Shown piece after piece: positions 24,908 to 33,639 of a DNA stretch of 64,000 nt (its first letter is position 1; each line of letters starts with the position of its first letter). The DNA is taken from NCBI RefSeq assembly GCF_043641555.1, contig NZ_JBHZRJ010000001.1:62001-126000 (forward strand), in the 5' to 3' direction. The notes below the pieces were generated by a model that saw only the letters and a program-made list of their open reading frames with translations, did no database searches and was not told the DNA's origin. Source of the DNA: Saccharospirillum alexandrii_A. Its GTDB lineage: Bacteria; Pseudomonadota; Gammaproteobacteria; Pseudomonadales; Natronospirillaceae. The translations under genes and the position numbers were made by a program.

Positions 24908-25390
24908 ATGAAAAAGTTGTTGCTTACTGCTGGTTTGACCGTTGCAATGTCGGGTACCGCCATGGCCGGAAGTGGCCCGGGTTGTGGTTTGGGGTCGATG
25001 ATTTTTGCAGAAAAAACCGGAACCTTTAACCATGTTCTGGCCAGCATCACCAATGGCATTTATTCCAACCAGGCCTTCGGTATGTCTACCGGTACCCTGG
25101 GTTGCGATTCAAGCCAGTCGATCGAATACACTCAGGTCGCAGCCTATCTCGACACTAACCTGGATCAGGTAGCGGTCGATATGGCGCGTGGCGAAGGCGA
25201 AGCACTGGACGGTCTGGCAACACTGCTCGACATTCAGGCAAGCGACCGCGCTGCATTTTCTGCTGCTGCACAAGCCAACTTCACTCGCATCTTTCCGTCT
25301 GCAGACACAACTCGCGAAACCGCGGTTGATTCACTGATGGCCGTGCTGCGTGAAGATCAGAACCTGGCTGTATACGCACTGAACGCCTAA
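24908..25390 (+). CDS. DUF3015 family periplasmic protein
   Basis: 160 residues from the ATG at 24908, which has an AAGGAG site; an in-frame start at 24833 is not needed. It has a signal peptide (VAMSGTAMAG). The mature N-terminus GPGCGLGSMIF, then ASITNGIYSNQAFGMSTGTLGC, is the signature of DUF3015, including the two Cys. The family's function is not known. The DUF4105 gene 76 bases downstream on the same strand is a frequent partner in my recollection, which suggests a shared envelope role. Confidence 0.85.
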   Translation: MKKLLLTAGLTVAMSGTAMAGSGPGCGLGSMIFAEKTGTFNHVLASITNGIYSNQAFGMSTGTLGCDSSQSIEYTQVAAYLDTNLDQVAVDMARGEGEALDGLATLLDIQASDRAAFSAAAQANFTRIFPSADTTRETAVDSLMAVLREDQNLAVYALNA

Positions 25391-25404
25391 ACCCGGCGTT
25401 GCTA

Positions 25405-25428
25405 CGGGGAGTCGTCGGCTCCCCGGTT
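25405..25428 (+). terminator. Hairpin between the DUF3015 and DUF4105 genes
   Basis: CGGGGAGTC-GTCG-GGCTCCCCG style stem lies 15 bases after the DUF3015 stop and is followed by a mixed pyrimidine stretch. It may attenuate, not end, transcription into the next gene. Confidence 0.45.
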
Positions 25429-25466
25429 TCCCCTTCCCTGTATTTGTTATTCAAGGCTTTATTACC

Positions 25467-27356
25467 GTGAAAACCGGAATTGCCCGCACCCTCGGTGGTG
25501 CGCTGGTGTTGCTGCTGCTCGGGCCAGCTGCAATCGCTGCTAGTACCTCATTTAACACCAGCTGGATCCATTGGGTTGAACAGAACCGCTTGTACCATGA
25601 CGATGGCTGGTACAAGGTCATGCATTACCGGGCCATATCGGGCGGTGCGCGCAGCGATGTGGAAGATGCCGACTTTTTTTTTGCCCCGGCTGGCCGGTTC
25701 GACCCGGTTGCGGAGCTGTTTTCAAGCGTGCGTGCCTTTATGACCGACACGCCCGAACTGGGCGATGCTGCTGCTCAGTGCCGTTACCCGCGACGTTTTG
25801 AATGGGTGCTCGAAAACTTTCCCGAAGACATTGTTTTCCCGCAGGTTGAGTGCCCGGCTTTGTCTGCGTTTATTGAACAATCGGCGCCCTCGGGCATGAC
25901 GTTAATTTACCCCAACGCCTATCTGAACAACCCGGCGTCCATGTTTGGCCACACCTTCGTGCGCATCGACGGGCAAAGCGGGGGCGAAACCCGAAACGCT
26001 CTGCTGGCATTATCCGTCAGCTACGGCGCCGATGTTCAGCCGAATGAAAACGGCTTTGTTTATGCGTTTAAAGGGCTTACCGGGTTGTACCCGGGGTCGG
26101 TGCGTTCCCACCCGTATTATCGACAGGTGCAGAATTACAACGAACTGGAATCCCGGGATATCTGGGAATACCCGATGAATTTTTCGCCGGCCCAGGCCGA
26201 AACCTTTATTAAGGCGGGCTGGGATTTAAAAGACATCAACATCAATTACGCCTACCTGCTGGAAAACTGCTCCTACCGGTTGCTCAGTTTATTGGAAGCG
26301 GCATTTCCCCAGTACGATCTGGTCGACGACTTCGATGTGTATGCCGTGCCCGTCGATACCCTGCGAACACTGGGTGGTGCCGGGTTGCTCGAAGCGCCAC
26401 GATTCCGGCCTGCCATTGCCAGCCGCATTCATTTTCTGGTCGGTGAACTGGCCGATGAACAGGTTGAGCTGGCGCAACGCCTGGTCGATGACGCCGTCGC
26501 CCCGGCCGATACGGAAGCACTGGCGCAATTGCCTGCAGAGCAGCAGCGCCTGGTGGTCGATCTGGCGTACGAGTATTCGCGCTTTAAAGCCAAGAAAGAA
26601 AGCTCAGGCATGGCAGAGGTATCCTATGGCCTGTTGCGCTTGCGCGCGCAACAATCCGCTGGTCAGATAGCGCCGCCTCCCGAAGCCTGGCCATCCGAAC
26701 CCATGCAGGGCCATGGCGTTCGCCGTGCCGGTGTTGGGCTGGGTTACGGGGCCGATAACACCGTGCATGCCCGGTTCCGGTTTCGCCCGGCCTATCACGA
26801 CAACTACGATCGACAGGCAGGCTTTCTCGATAACGCTCAGGTGAATGCCTTGCAAGCCGAAGTGCGGTTATCGGTCGACGAGGACGACGCGGCCGATCTG
26901 GCACTCGACCGGCTCGACCTGGTCGACTTCCGGTCGCTGAACCCCTATCACGCCATGACGCCCTCGCTCGCCTGGGCGGGTCGTTTGGGCTGGTTGCGCC
27001 AGAACCCGCAGGAAAAAGCCCTGCCGTTCGGGGCTGAAATTGGCCTGGGAAGAGCGGTAAGCACGGGAAGCAACAGCCTGGGCTTTCTGCTGGCGACGGC
27101 CGAAGCCACAACCGCTCCGCAACTGCTGGCCGGGCTGCACGCTGGCTGGCTGGTCGACGTTGCCGCTCACGATCGCTTCGGCCTGGAGGCGCGGCTGGCC
27201 CATGATGTGTTGGCTGAAGAACCCTCGGCCACTCTGACCGCAACCTATAACCGGGTGCTCTCAACGCACCGCGCCGTTCGCTTTCAACTGGCGGCGAGAA
27301 CGCAGGGCCAGACACTGGAGAGCAGCGCCACGCTGGACTTCAACTGGTACTTCTAA
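25467..27356 (+). CDS. DUF4105 (Lnb N-terminal periplasmic domain) protein with C-terminal barrel-like region
   Basis: 629 residues starting with GTG at 25467. A signal peptide ends near GPAAIAAS. The DUF4105/Lnb domain (about 120-270) has NAYLNNPASMFGHTFVRIDG with the conserved His and a later LENCSYRLLSLLE with the conserved Cys, which together look like a papain-like (NlpC/P60-related) active site. The last 200 residues have alternating hydrophobic strands and end in a C-terminal aromatic (FNWYF), as outer-membrane beta-barrels do. It is probably an envelope enzyme; the substrate is unknown. Confidence 0.8.
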   Translation: MKTGIARTLGGALVLLLLGPAAIAASTSFNTSWIHWVEQNRLYHDDGWYKVMHYRAISGGARSDVEDADFFFAPAGRFDPVAELFSSVRAFMTDTPELGDAAAQCRYPRRFEWVLENFPEDIVFPQVECPALSAFIEQSAPSGMTLIYPNAYLNNPASMFGHTFVRIDGQSGGETRNALLALSVSYGADVQPNENGFVYAFKGLTGLYPGSVRSHPYYRQVQNYNELESRDIWEYPMNFSPAQAETFIKAGWDLKDININYAYLLENCSYRLLSLLEAAFPQYDLVDDFDVYAVPVDTLRTLGGAGLLEAPRFRPAIASRIHFLVGELADEQVELAQRLVDDAVAPADTEALAQLPAEQQRLVVDLAYEYSRFKAKKESSGMAEVSYGLLRLRAQQSAGQIAPPPEAWPSEPMQGHGVRRAGVGLGYGADNTVHARFRFRPAYHDNYDRQAGFLDNAQVNALQAEVRLSVDEDDAADLALDRLDLVDFRSLNPYHAMTPSLAWAGRLGWLRQNPQEKALPFGAEIGLGRAVSTGSNSLGFLLATAEATTAPQLLAGLHAGWLVDVAAHDRFGLEARLAHDVLAEEPSATLTATYNRVLSTHRAVRFQLAARTQGQTLESSATLDFNWYF

Positions 27357-27455
27357 CCGGGCTGCGTTAACCCTGTGGTCATACTTCTGTGCTAGGTGTA
27401 GGCTCCTAGCAAAGGCCGCTGTTGCCGGCCGTGATCTCATGCAGAGGAAGACAGA

Positions 27456-28340
27456 GTGAAGAAAACGTCCATGGCGCTTGGCAGTGGCGGCGCCCGCGGT
27501 CTGGCCCACATCGGCATCCTCCGGGCGCTGCAAGACAGCGGCGATTACCAGATCAGTTCCATTGCCGGTTCATCCATTGGTGCGCTGGTTGGCGGCTTGT
27601 ATGCGGCCGGCAAGATGGATGATTACGCCGACTGGGTCAGCGAGCTGTCGCTTGGCGAAATCTGGAAGCTGCTCGACTTTTCCTATTCCCGGGTCGGGCT
27701 GTTCAAGGGCGACCGCATTATGGATCGCCTGGCCGAACTGGTGGGCGACACCCAAATCGATGACCTCAACATGCCGTTCAGTGCGGTGGCGACCGACATT
27801 CAGAAACGGGAAGAAGTCTGGATCACTCAGGGGTCCATGTTCGAGGCGATTCGTGCCTCCATCGCCATTCCCGGTTTCTTTACCCCGGTACGCCGACATG
27901 GCCGGTTGCTCGTCGACGGTGGCTTGCTGAGTCCGTTGCCGATGACACCGCTGCTGTACCACGATGCCGAATTCAACGTCGTCGTCTCCCTGAACGGCAA
28001 CGCGCATCAGCCCGAGCCGATAAAGCCAGTGCCGGACGAAGCGGCGGATCCGCAAGATGAGCCGTCCAACAAACTGCTGCAATGGTTTCAGCAAACCCGT
28101 CAATCGCTGGGGTTTGAAAATGCAAGCCAGGGCAACTCGAACTCGGTTGTCGATATTTTTGCCCAGTCGGTAGAAGCCATGCAGGACCGGATTGCCCGCT
28201 ACCAATTGGCGGCGTTCGAGCCGGATCTGCTGATTGAAGTGCCGGTCGATGCCTGCGGCATTCTGGATTTTCATCGCGGTAAAGAGATGATCGATCTGGG
28301 GTACGAGCTAACCCTGGAGGCGTTAAAAAACAAACGTTAG
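27456..28340 (+). CDS. Patatin-like phospholipase (RssA-like)
   Basis: 294 residues starting at GTG 27456 with AGAGGAAG upstream. Motifs of the patatin hydrolases are complete: oxyanion hole GSGGARGLAHIG, nucleophile IAGSSIGALVGG (GxSxG) and the DGG of the Ser-Asp dyad in LLVDGGLLSPLP. There is no signal peptide, so it is cytoplasmic or peripheral. Members hydrolyse acyl chains from phospholipids. The C-terminal 80 residues with a charged helical stretch are less conserved. Confidence 0.92.
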   Translation: MKKTSMALGSGGARGLAHIGILRALQDSGDYQISSIAGSSIGALVGGLYAAGKMDDYADWVSELSLGEIWKLLDFSYSRVGLFKGDRIMDRLAELVGDTQIDDLNMPFSAVATDIQKREEVWITQGSMFEAIRASIAIPGFFTPVRRHGRLLVDGGLLSPLPMTPLLYHDAEFNVVVSLNGNAHQPEPIKPVPDEAADPQDEPSNKLLQWFQQTRQSLGFENASQGNSNSVVDIFAQSVEAMQDRIARYQLAAFEPDLLIEVPVDACGILDFHRGKEMIDLGYELTLEALKNKR

Positions 28341-28358
28341 TGCCCGCCAGGGCTGTGC

Positions 28359-30245
28359 TCAGTTGGACCGGGATAAATCAGGTGGTTCATCAAGGTCGTC
28401 TTCTGTGGCGTCCGGGTCCGGTTTGCGCAACTGGTGTTCCCATTCTTCCATCAATGATTTCACGCGTTCTACATAAGCCTTGTTCTGTGCAATCGGCGTG
28501 TTGATGTCGTACAGACTGGCCAGCTCAACCATCGAAGCACGATCGATGGATTCGAAATCGCCTGCCATTGTCTGTGCTCTGGCTGCATCGTACCCCAGTG
28601 CTTCGAACGCGGAGCGGCCCATGCGAATCGAGCTGTCATAGGTTTCCCGAATGATGTCGCGGCAGCCGATCGACCACAGGTCATACACATGCATGCGGTC
28701 GCGCGCACGGGCCAGCACATGAACGTTCGGGTAAGTGGTAATGATGTAGCGCGCCAGTTCGGTGATTTTTTCTTTGTCGTCAATAGCGATCACCACCAGT
28801 TTCACATCTTCTATGTGAGCGGCTTCGAGCAAATCGGGCCGGGTACCGTCACCAAAGAATACCCGCAGGCCGAAAGCGCGCAGCATTTCCAGCTGGGATG
28901 AACTGTAATCGACGACTGTGGTTGTGACGCCACCGGCGCGCAGCATCCGGTTAACCATGCCACCCACCCGCCCGTGGCCGATGATTAACACCTCGCCATG
29001 GTCGGTAATGTCATCCATTTTGTCTTCCTGGCCGTGTTCAAAACGCGGCACGATAAAACGGTCGTAGACGATGAACAGCGCTGGGGTGATCACCATCGAG
29101 AGCGCAACCACCAGCAACAGCGGGTCGGCGATGGCTTGCGGTATGACCGAATTGGCCACGGTAAAAGACAACAAGACAAACCCGAACTCACCGGCCTGCG
29201 CCAGACCCAGTGCGAGCAACCAGCGGTCAGCGCCGTTGACATTGAACAACCGGCCAAGCACAACTAACACACTGGCCTTCACGACGATAAGCAGTGCCGT
29301 TAAACCCAGCAGCGCAAGCCAGTGCTCGCCCAGCAAACCGAAATTAATGCCTGCGCCAACGGTCATGAAGAACAGACCCAGTAGCAGGCCTTTAAAGGGC
29401 GCAATGTCCGATTCCAGCTCGTGGCGATATTCGCTGTTGGCCAATACAACGCCAGCCAGAAAAGTGCCAAGCGCCGGCGACAACCCAACCAGCGACATCA
29501 GCAGGGCGATGCCAATCACAATCAGCAGTGCCGCTGCGGTAAACAGTTCGCGTAACCGTGCCAGGGCAATGAAATTAAACAACGGCCGGGTCAGGTAGTT
29601 GCCGGCGACCACGACCAGGGCGATCGCCGTGAGTGTGACCAGGGCGGTTTGCCAGCCATTCAAGCCAGCCACCAGGCTCAGCGTTGCGCCGTGATCGTCG
29701 GCTGCAGCGTTGGCGGCACCCCCGTCGAGACCCGCAATGGCGAGCAGGGGCAGCAAGGCCAGCATGGGGATGACGGCAATATCCTGAAACAGCAGAACCG
29801 AAAAGCTCGACTGGCCCCCGTCGCTTTTAAACAGGCCTTTTTCGTTCAGCGTCTGCAACACGATGGCGGTGGACGACAACGACAGCACCAGGCCAATCGC
29901 CAGCGCCACCGTCCAGGGTTGACCGAGCAGCAGTGCAATGCCGGCGACGGCCAGCGTTGAGAGGGATACCTGCAACCCACCCAGCCCGATCAGGCGGTGA
30001 CGCATGGCCCAGAGCTTTTTAGGCTGCAGTTCCAGGCCGACCAGAAACAGCATCATCACCACGCCGAATTCGGCAAAGTGTTGCAGTGAAATGACATCCA
30101 CATGAAGCAGGGTCAGCAGCGGGCTGATCACGATACCCGCAATCAGGTAGCCCAACACCGAGCCCAGCCCCAAACGAGTGGCCAGCGGCACTGCCACGGC
30201 GCCGGCACACAGGAAAACAAAGGCCATCAACAGGAAACTGGTCAT
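28359..30245 (-). CDS. CPA2-type cation:proton antiporter with TrkA-N domain (KefB/KefC-like)
   Basis: 628 residues. The N-terminal 390 residues hold about 12-13 membrane segments of the Na+/H+ exchanger type (LGLGSVLGYLIAGIVISPLL, LSLSSTAIVLQTL, GLSPALGTFLAGVVLANSEY). A cytoplasmic Rossmann TrkA-N domain follows (EVLIIGHGRVGGMVNRML, with the FGDGTRPDLLEAA segment). It is likely a K+ efflux or K+/H+ antiporter gated through the nucleotide-binding domain. The glutathione-specific KefC C-terminus is not distinguishable by eye. The start at 30245 is the only one that gives the full first helix. Confidence 0.92.
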   Translation of the reverse strand: MTSFLLMAFVFLCAGAVAVPLATRLGLGSVLGYLIAGIVISPLLTLLHVDVISLQHFAEFGVVMMLFLVGLELQPKKLWAMRHRLIGLGGLQVSLSTLAVAGIALLLGQPWTVALAIGLVLSLSSTAIVLQTLNEKGLFKSDGGQSSFSVLLFQDIAVIPMLALLPLLAIAGLDGGAANAAADDHGATLSLVAGLNGWQTALVTLTAIALVVVAGNYLTRPLFNFIALARLRELFTAAALLIVIGIALLMSLVGLSPALGTFLAGVVLANSEYRHELESDIAPFKGLLLGLFFMTVGAGINFGLLGEHWLALLGLTALLIVVKASVLVVLGRLFNVNGADRWLLALGLAQAGEFGFVLLSFTVANSVIPQAIADPLLLVVALSMVITPALFIVYDRFIVPRFEHGQEDKMDDITDHGEVLIIGHGRVGGMVNRMLRAGGVTTTVVDYSSSQLEMLRAFGLRVFFGDGTRPDLLEAAHIEDVKLVVIAIDDKEKITELARYIITTYPNVHVLARARDRMHVYDLWSIGCRDIIRETYDSSIRMGRSAFEALGYDAARAQTMAGDFESIDRASMVELASLYDINTPIAQNKAYVERVKSLMEEWEHQLRKPDPDATEDDLDEPPDLSRSN

Positions 30246-30286
30246 CGGCTGGCTCTCACAGCAATAGGAGTGGGGGTTTGGTCAGG

Positions 30287-30466
30287 TCAGCGCTTGGGTC
30301 CAAGCAGGAACCAGAGAATGAAGCCCAGCAAAGGCAGCAGCAGTAAAATCAGTATCCACAGAACTTTGCTACCGGTTCCGGCACTACTCTGCGCCGTCTT
30401 CAAAATGCCGTAAATAACACAGATCAGTAAAATCAGGCCAAAAAAACCGCCGACTTCAATAGACAT
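30287..30466 (-). CDS. Small PLDc_N-domain-like membrane protein
   Basis: 59 residues from the ATG at 30466, with AGGAG 7 bases upstream. It has two membrane segments (GGFFGLILLICVIYGIL and VLWILILLLLPLLGFILWFL) and ends in LGPKR. This matches the phospholipase D/cardiolipin synthase N-terminal module found as a stand-alone protein. It lies just upstream of the antiporter gene on the same strand, 41 bases away, so the two may be cotranscribed. The function of the free module is unknown. Confidence 0.8.
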   Translation of the reverse strand: MSIEVGGFFGLILLICVIYGILKTAQSSAGTGSKVLWILILLLLPLLGFILWFLLGPKR

Positions 30467-30535
30467 GGGTGTCTCCTATAACAGTGTCTCGGGAGCTCAC
30501 AATAAACGAGGAGGCGACGGACTGGAAGGCAAAGC

Positions 30536-31480
30536 TCAGGATGCAGGCGGTAGTTGGCGCCCGTTTACCCGGGTTGCCAGGGCACCCTTATCGGTGACAC
30601 CCAGTTTTTCATAAATGCGGGTCAGGTGGGTGCGTACCGTACCAGGGGCAATGCCCAGCTGCTGGGCGACCTGTTTGTAGCTGAGACCGGCAGCGAAGGC
30701 GGAGGCGATTTGCTGTTCGCGAGGGCTAAGCGGTAGCGCAGAGACGGGTCGGGCCTGCAGCAACCAGCGGCTGCCGACCGGCTCGGCCGTCAGTTCAAGC
30801 TGGTGGCCGGTGTAACGGCCATGCAACGCCAGTGCTTCGATAACCGCAGCCGGCAGCCGCCGGCGAGAACAGAGGCCCCATTCCTCAATCAGCAGGGCGG
30901 TGAAGCGGTCGTCACTGGCGTGCAACACGCCAAACCGGTCTACCAGGGCGGTGTGCCCCTGTGCTCTGGTGACGGCCGCCAGGTCGTTGTTTTGCGCCGC
31001 CAAAAACAAATGACGGGTAACCAGCGACTTGAACGCCCGTTCCTGCCGGGAAAAGTCGGCCTGGTTGCGTTCCCGGGCCAGGGTGACAAACACATGCAAG
31101 CCAGTGCGCGGGTCGATTTGCATCGTCGAGATCATTTCGCGCGCGTGGTAGCGCCCCCAGTGTTCGCTGTAGGCCTTGGAATGAAATACCCGGGGGACTT
31201 CCGAAAGCGCCCAGGTTTGACCGGTGTTGCCAATGACCAGGTTGGCGAACGGGTCTTCGTGTTTAACCGGTTCCCAGGTTTCAAACAGGGTGGGCGTCTG
31301 GTCGAGCACAGTGGCGGTGTGCAGTTCCCGGCTGGTGCCATCGCCTTCACCCCAGATGGCGAAGTCGAAATCGAGGTGGGTACGGATACGTTGCAGAGTA
31401 GAGACCTGAAAATCAGCCGCCGACAGCCGGGCGCTGTCGTGGTGCACTTCCAATAGAAAATCACTCCAGTCAGAGACCAT
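30536..31480 (-). CDS. LuxR-family helix-turn-helix regulator
   Basis: 314 residues. The C-terminal 60 residues are a LuxR-type HTH (LSPREQQIASAFAAGLSYKQVAQQLGIAPGTVRTHLTRIYEKLGV). The N-terminal 240 residues have no recognised autoinducer or receiver domain but contain Trp/Tyr-rich segments (EHWGRYHAREM). It is transcribed divergently from the lipoprotein operon that starts at 31687, with a 206-base gap, so it may control it. The second LuxR gene at 47095 has the same general architecture. Confidence 0.85.
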   Translation of the reverse strand: MVSDWSDFLLEVHHDSARLSAADFQVSTLQRIRTHLDFDFAIWGEGDGTSRELHTATVLDQTPTLFETWEPVKHEDPFANLVIGNTGQTWALSEVPRVFHSKAYSEHWGRYHAREMISTMQIDPRTGLHVFVTLARERNQADFSRQERAFKSLVTRHLFLAAQNNDLAAVTRAQGHTALVDRFGVLHASDDRFTALLIEEWGLCSRRRLPAAVIEALALHGRYTGHQLELTAEPVGSRWLLQARPVSALPLSPREQQIASAFAAGLSYKQVAQQLGIAPGTVRTHLTRIYEKLGVTDKGALATRVNGRQLPPAS

Positions 31481-31686
31481 TCTGAGCTCCCGAATAGGGT
31501 TTAAACGGGCGCGTCCTGGCCCGAACTACCACGAGGTCTGCTCCCCGTGAAAACTGATCACTCGGACAACGTTAGCAAAGCCTGTTCAAAAAAGCACCAG
31601 TGGGGTACAGCATTTGCCGTATAACGGAGTCCGTTAAGCTGACGTAGCCTTGAATCTGTATAAAACAGACAAGAGACCGTTCCGCC

Positions 31687-33639
31687 ATGCTTACCAGAAA
31701 AATGCTTGCCATCCCCACGCTGATCGCGCTGGGCTCCTTATTGACCGCCTGTGGCGACAGCAGTGGCGGCGGCTCAGGTGGAGGATCGGGTGGGGCCGGG
31801 ACCGATACCGGCAGTGGTTCCGGTGGTTCTGGAACCGGTATAGCGCAATCCGGGTTTGAAACCGAAGCGTCGCAGCGTTGGAACTGGGTGCACCCGTTAC
31901 CGCAGAACTACGGCCTGCAGGCCGTCATCTCCGACGGGCAGATGTTCCATGCTGTGGGCACGAACGGGACCTACATGAACTCACCAACGGGCGATAACTG
32001 GACGGTGAGGCACTTTCCGGCAGATACGCTTGCAGGCATCGCCTGGAATGGCGCGAGCACCTTTGTTGCCGTTGGCGAGAGTAGCCTGAGCGAGGTGGAA
32101 GGCCTGATTGCCTACAGCACAAATGGCGGGGCTGACTGGCAGCCTGCCGAGCTGCCAGGTGACCCCGGTCGGTTCAGCGAGGTGGTCTGGACCGGTAATA
32201 ACTTTGTCGCCGTGACGGCGAGTGGTGACATGGTGGCTATCAGCCCGAACGGCATCAGTTGGACGGTGTCTGAACCTGGCGAGATGGTTGGTATCGGTGC
32301 GCTTGCGAACCAGGGGTCGACGCTGGTCAGTGGCGGTACCCAGGGTGCTTATTACAGTGAAGATGGCGGTGCTACCTGGGCACCTGTAGCAGGGGCTATT
32401 TCGGCCAACTCATCAATTCGTGCGTTTGAGTACCTGAACGGCCAGTTCATTGGCATTGGCGGGTACCAGCTTGGTGGCTTTCTAACCAGTAGCAATGGGG
32501 CTGACTGGAGCAAGGATGACGACGATTTTAACTACGTCTACCAGGGTAGCTTTGCCGATAGCTTTACCTTTTCCGCTGTCACCCAATTGGGCGATCACTT
32601 TTGGGTCAGTGATATCGACGGCAATATTCATAGGCGGGATCTGGACGCGCCGAACTGGACTCAGCCCGTTACCAGCAGCCTGGGGTTCATTGCATCCATG
32701 GCCACCAGAAATGACACATTGCTGGCCGTCGGCACCAAGGGGAGGCTGGTGCGCGCCTTCGCTGCAGACGATATTGAAGAACTTAAGAAAACCCCATTGG
32801 GCGAGGCCGATTTTACCGCCATGGTTCAGGACGACTCTTACAATATTCTGATTGGTACCGAAGACGGCAAGGTGTGGTTCACCGATGACGATGGCGTCAA
32901 CTGGACAGAATCCACTGTGCTGGCCGGTGGGGCGATCGAGGATCTGGCCTTTTCAGGCTATGGCTTTGTGGCTGTGGGCAATGGCTTCATGGCCAGCAGC
33001 CCGGACGGGACAACCTGGACGGTCAGGGATGGCATCGAACAACCGGATTACCCGGGCACTGCTCTGCCGTTTGACTCCGTTGCTGCCACTATCGACGGCT
33101 GGGTGGCCATCGCCAACAACAACGTTGCTGTCTGCACCGCGGTCGATGCTTGCGAGTATCTTGATGAAAACACCCCGGCACTCGGTATGAGTCAAGTTGT
33201 ACACGATGGCCACAACTACGTGCTTGTTAATTTCAGTGGCGGCGTTTTTCGCAGTGTCGATGGACTTGAGTGGTCCCGGATGTATACCGCTGACGACAAT
33301 TTGTCATCCATCGCCGCCAGTGCCGAGGCGATGGTGATCAGCGCTGCCAACTTCGATGTTCAGAATAAGGTTTATGTGAGCAACGATCTGGGGGTTACCT
33401 GGGAGCCCGCCCAGTTTGGTGAGGGGGCAGAAATACCTTCGGCGGCACTGTCAGTTAGCGACAACACATTTTATCTCTACAGCGCTCAGACCTTTACCCT
33501 TTGGACCAGCACCGATGGCCTGAATTGGGAACCGGAATATGCCCCTTTGCCGGTTTTCGACGTAGCCGAAGTATCGAGTGGGCAAATGATACGCGGCTCG
33601 CTTAATCGCCTCTTCGAGCGACTGGTTGAGGAGGAGTAA
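31687..33639 (+). CDS. Large lipoprotein with beta-propeller (BNR/sialidase-like) repeats
   Basis: 650 residues. The signal ends in lipobox SLLTAC, then a Gly/Ser-rich linker (GGGSGGGSGG type). The rest is built of repeated units with SxDGxxWxxx motifs (YSTNGGADW, SPNGISWTV, SEDGGATWAPV, SSNGADWSK, SSPDGTTWTV, NDLGVTWEPA, STDGLNWEPE), typical of BNR/Asp-box propeller blades. It is likely anchored to the outer membrane and surface exposed. It is first of four lipoprotein genes on the plus strand, and the next gene starts right at its stop codon. Confidence 0.8.
   Translation: MLTRKMLAIPTLIALGSLLTACGDSSGGGSGGGSGGAGTDTGSGSGGSGTGIAQSGFETEASQRWNWVHPLPQNYGLQAVISDGQMFHAVGTNGTYMNSPTGDNWTVRHFPADTLAGIAWNGASTFVAVGESSLSEVEGLIAYSTNGGADWQPAELPGDPGRFSEVVWTGNNFVAVTASGDMVAISPNGISWTVSEPGEMVGIGALANQGSTLVSGGTQGAYYSEDGGATWAPVAGAISANSSIRAFEYLNGQFIGIGGYQLGGFLTSSNGADWSKDDDDFNYVYQGSFADSFTFSAVTQLGDHFWVSDIDGNIHRRDLDAPNWTQPVTSSLGFIASMATRNDTLLAVGTKGRLVRAFAADDIEELKKTPLGEADFTAMVQDDSYNILIGTEDGKVWFTDDDGVNWTESTVLAGGAIEDLAFSGYGFVAVGNGFMASSPDGTTWTVRDGIEQPDYPGTALPFDSVAATIDGWVAIANNNVAVCTAVDACEYLDENTPALGMSQVVHDGHNYVLVNFSGGVFRSVDGLEWSRMYTADDNLSSIAASAEAMVISAANFDVQNKVYVSNDLGVTWEPAQFGEGAEIPSAALSVSDNTFYLYSAQTFTLWTSTDGLNWEPEYAPLPVFDVAEVSSGQMIRGSLNRLFERLVEEE

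Noticed and set aside
26584..27315. 243-codon minus-strand frame opposite the DUF4105 gene, Arg/Pro-rich
   Set aside because: The composition is that of an antisense frame of GC-rich DNA, and the opposite strand encodes a complete, recognisable protein.
29071..29598. 175-codon plus-strand frame opposite the antiporter gene
   Set aside because: Antisense shadow of a conserved membrane protein; Ser/Asn/Pro-rich without motifs.
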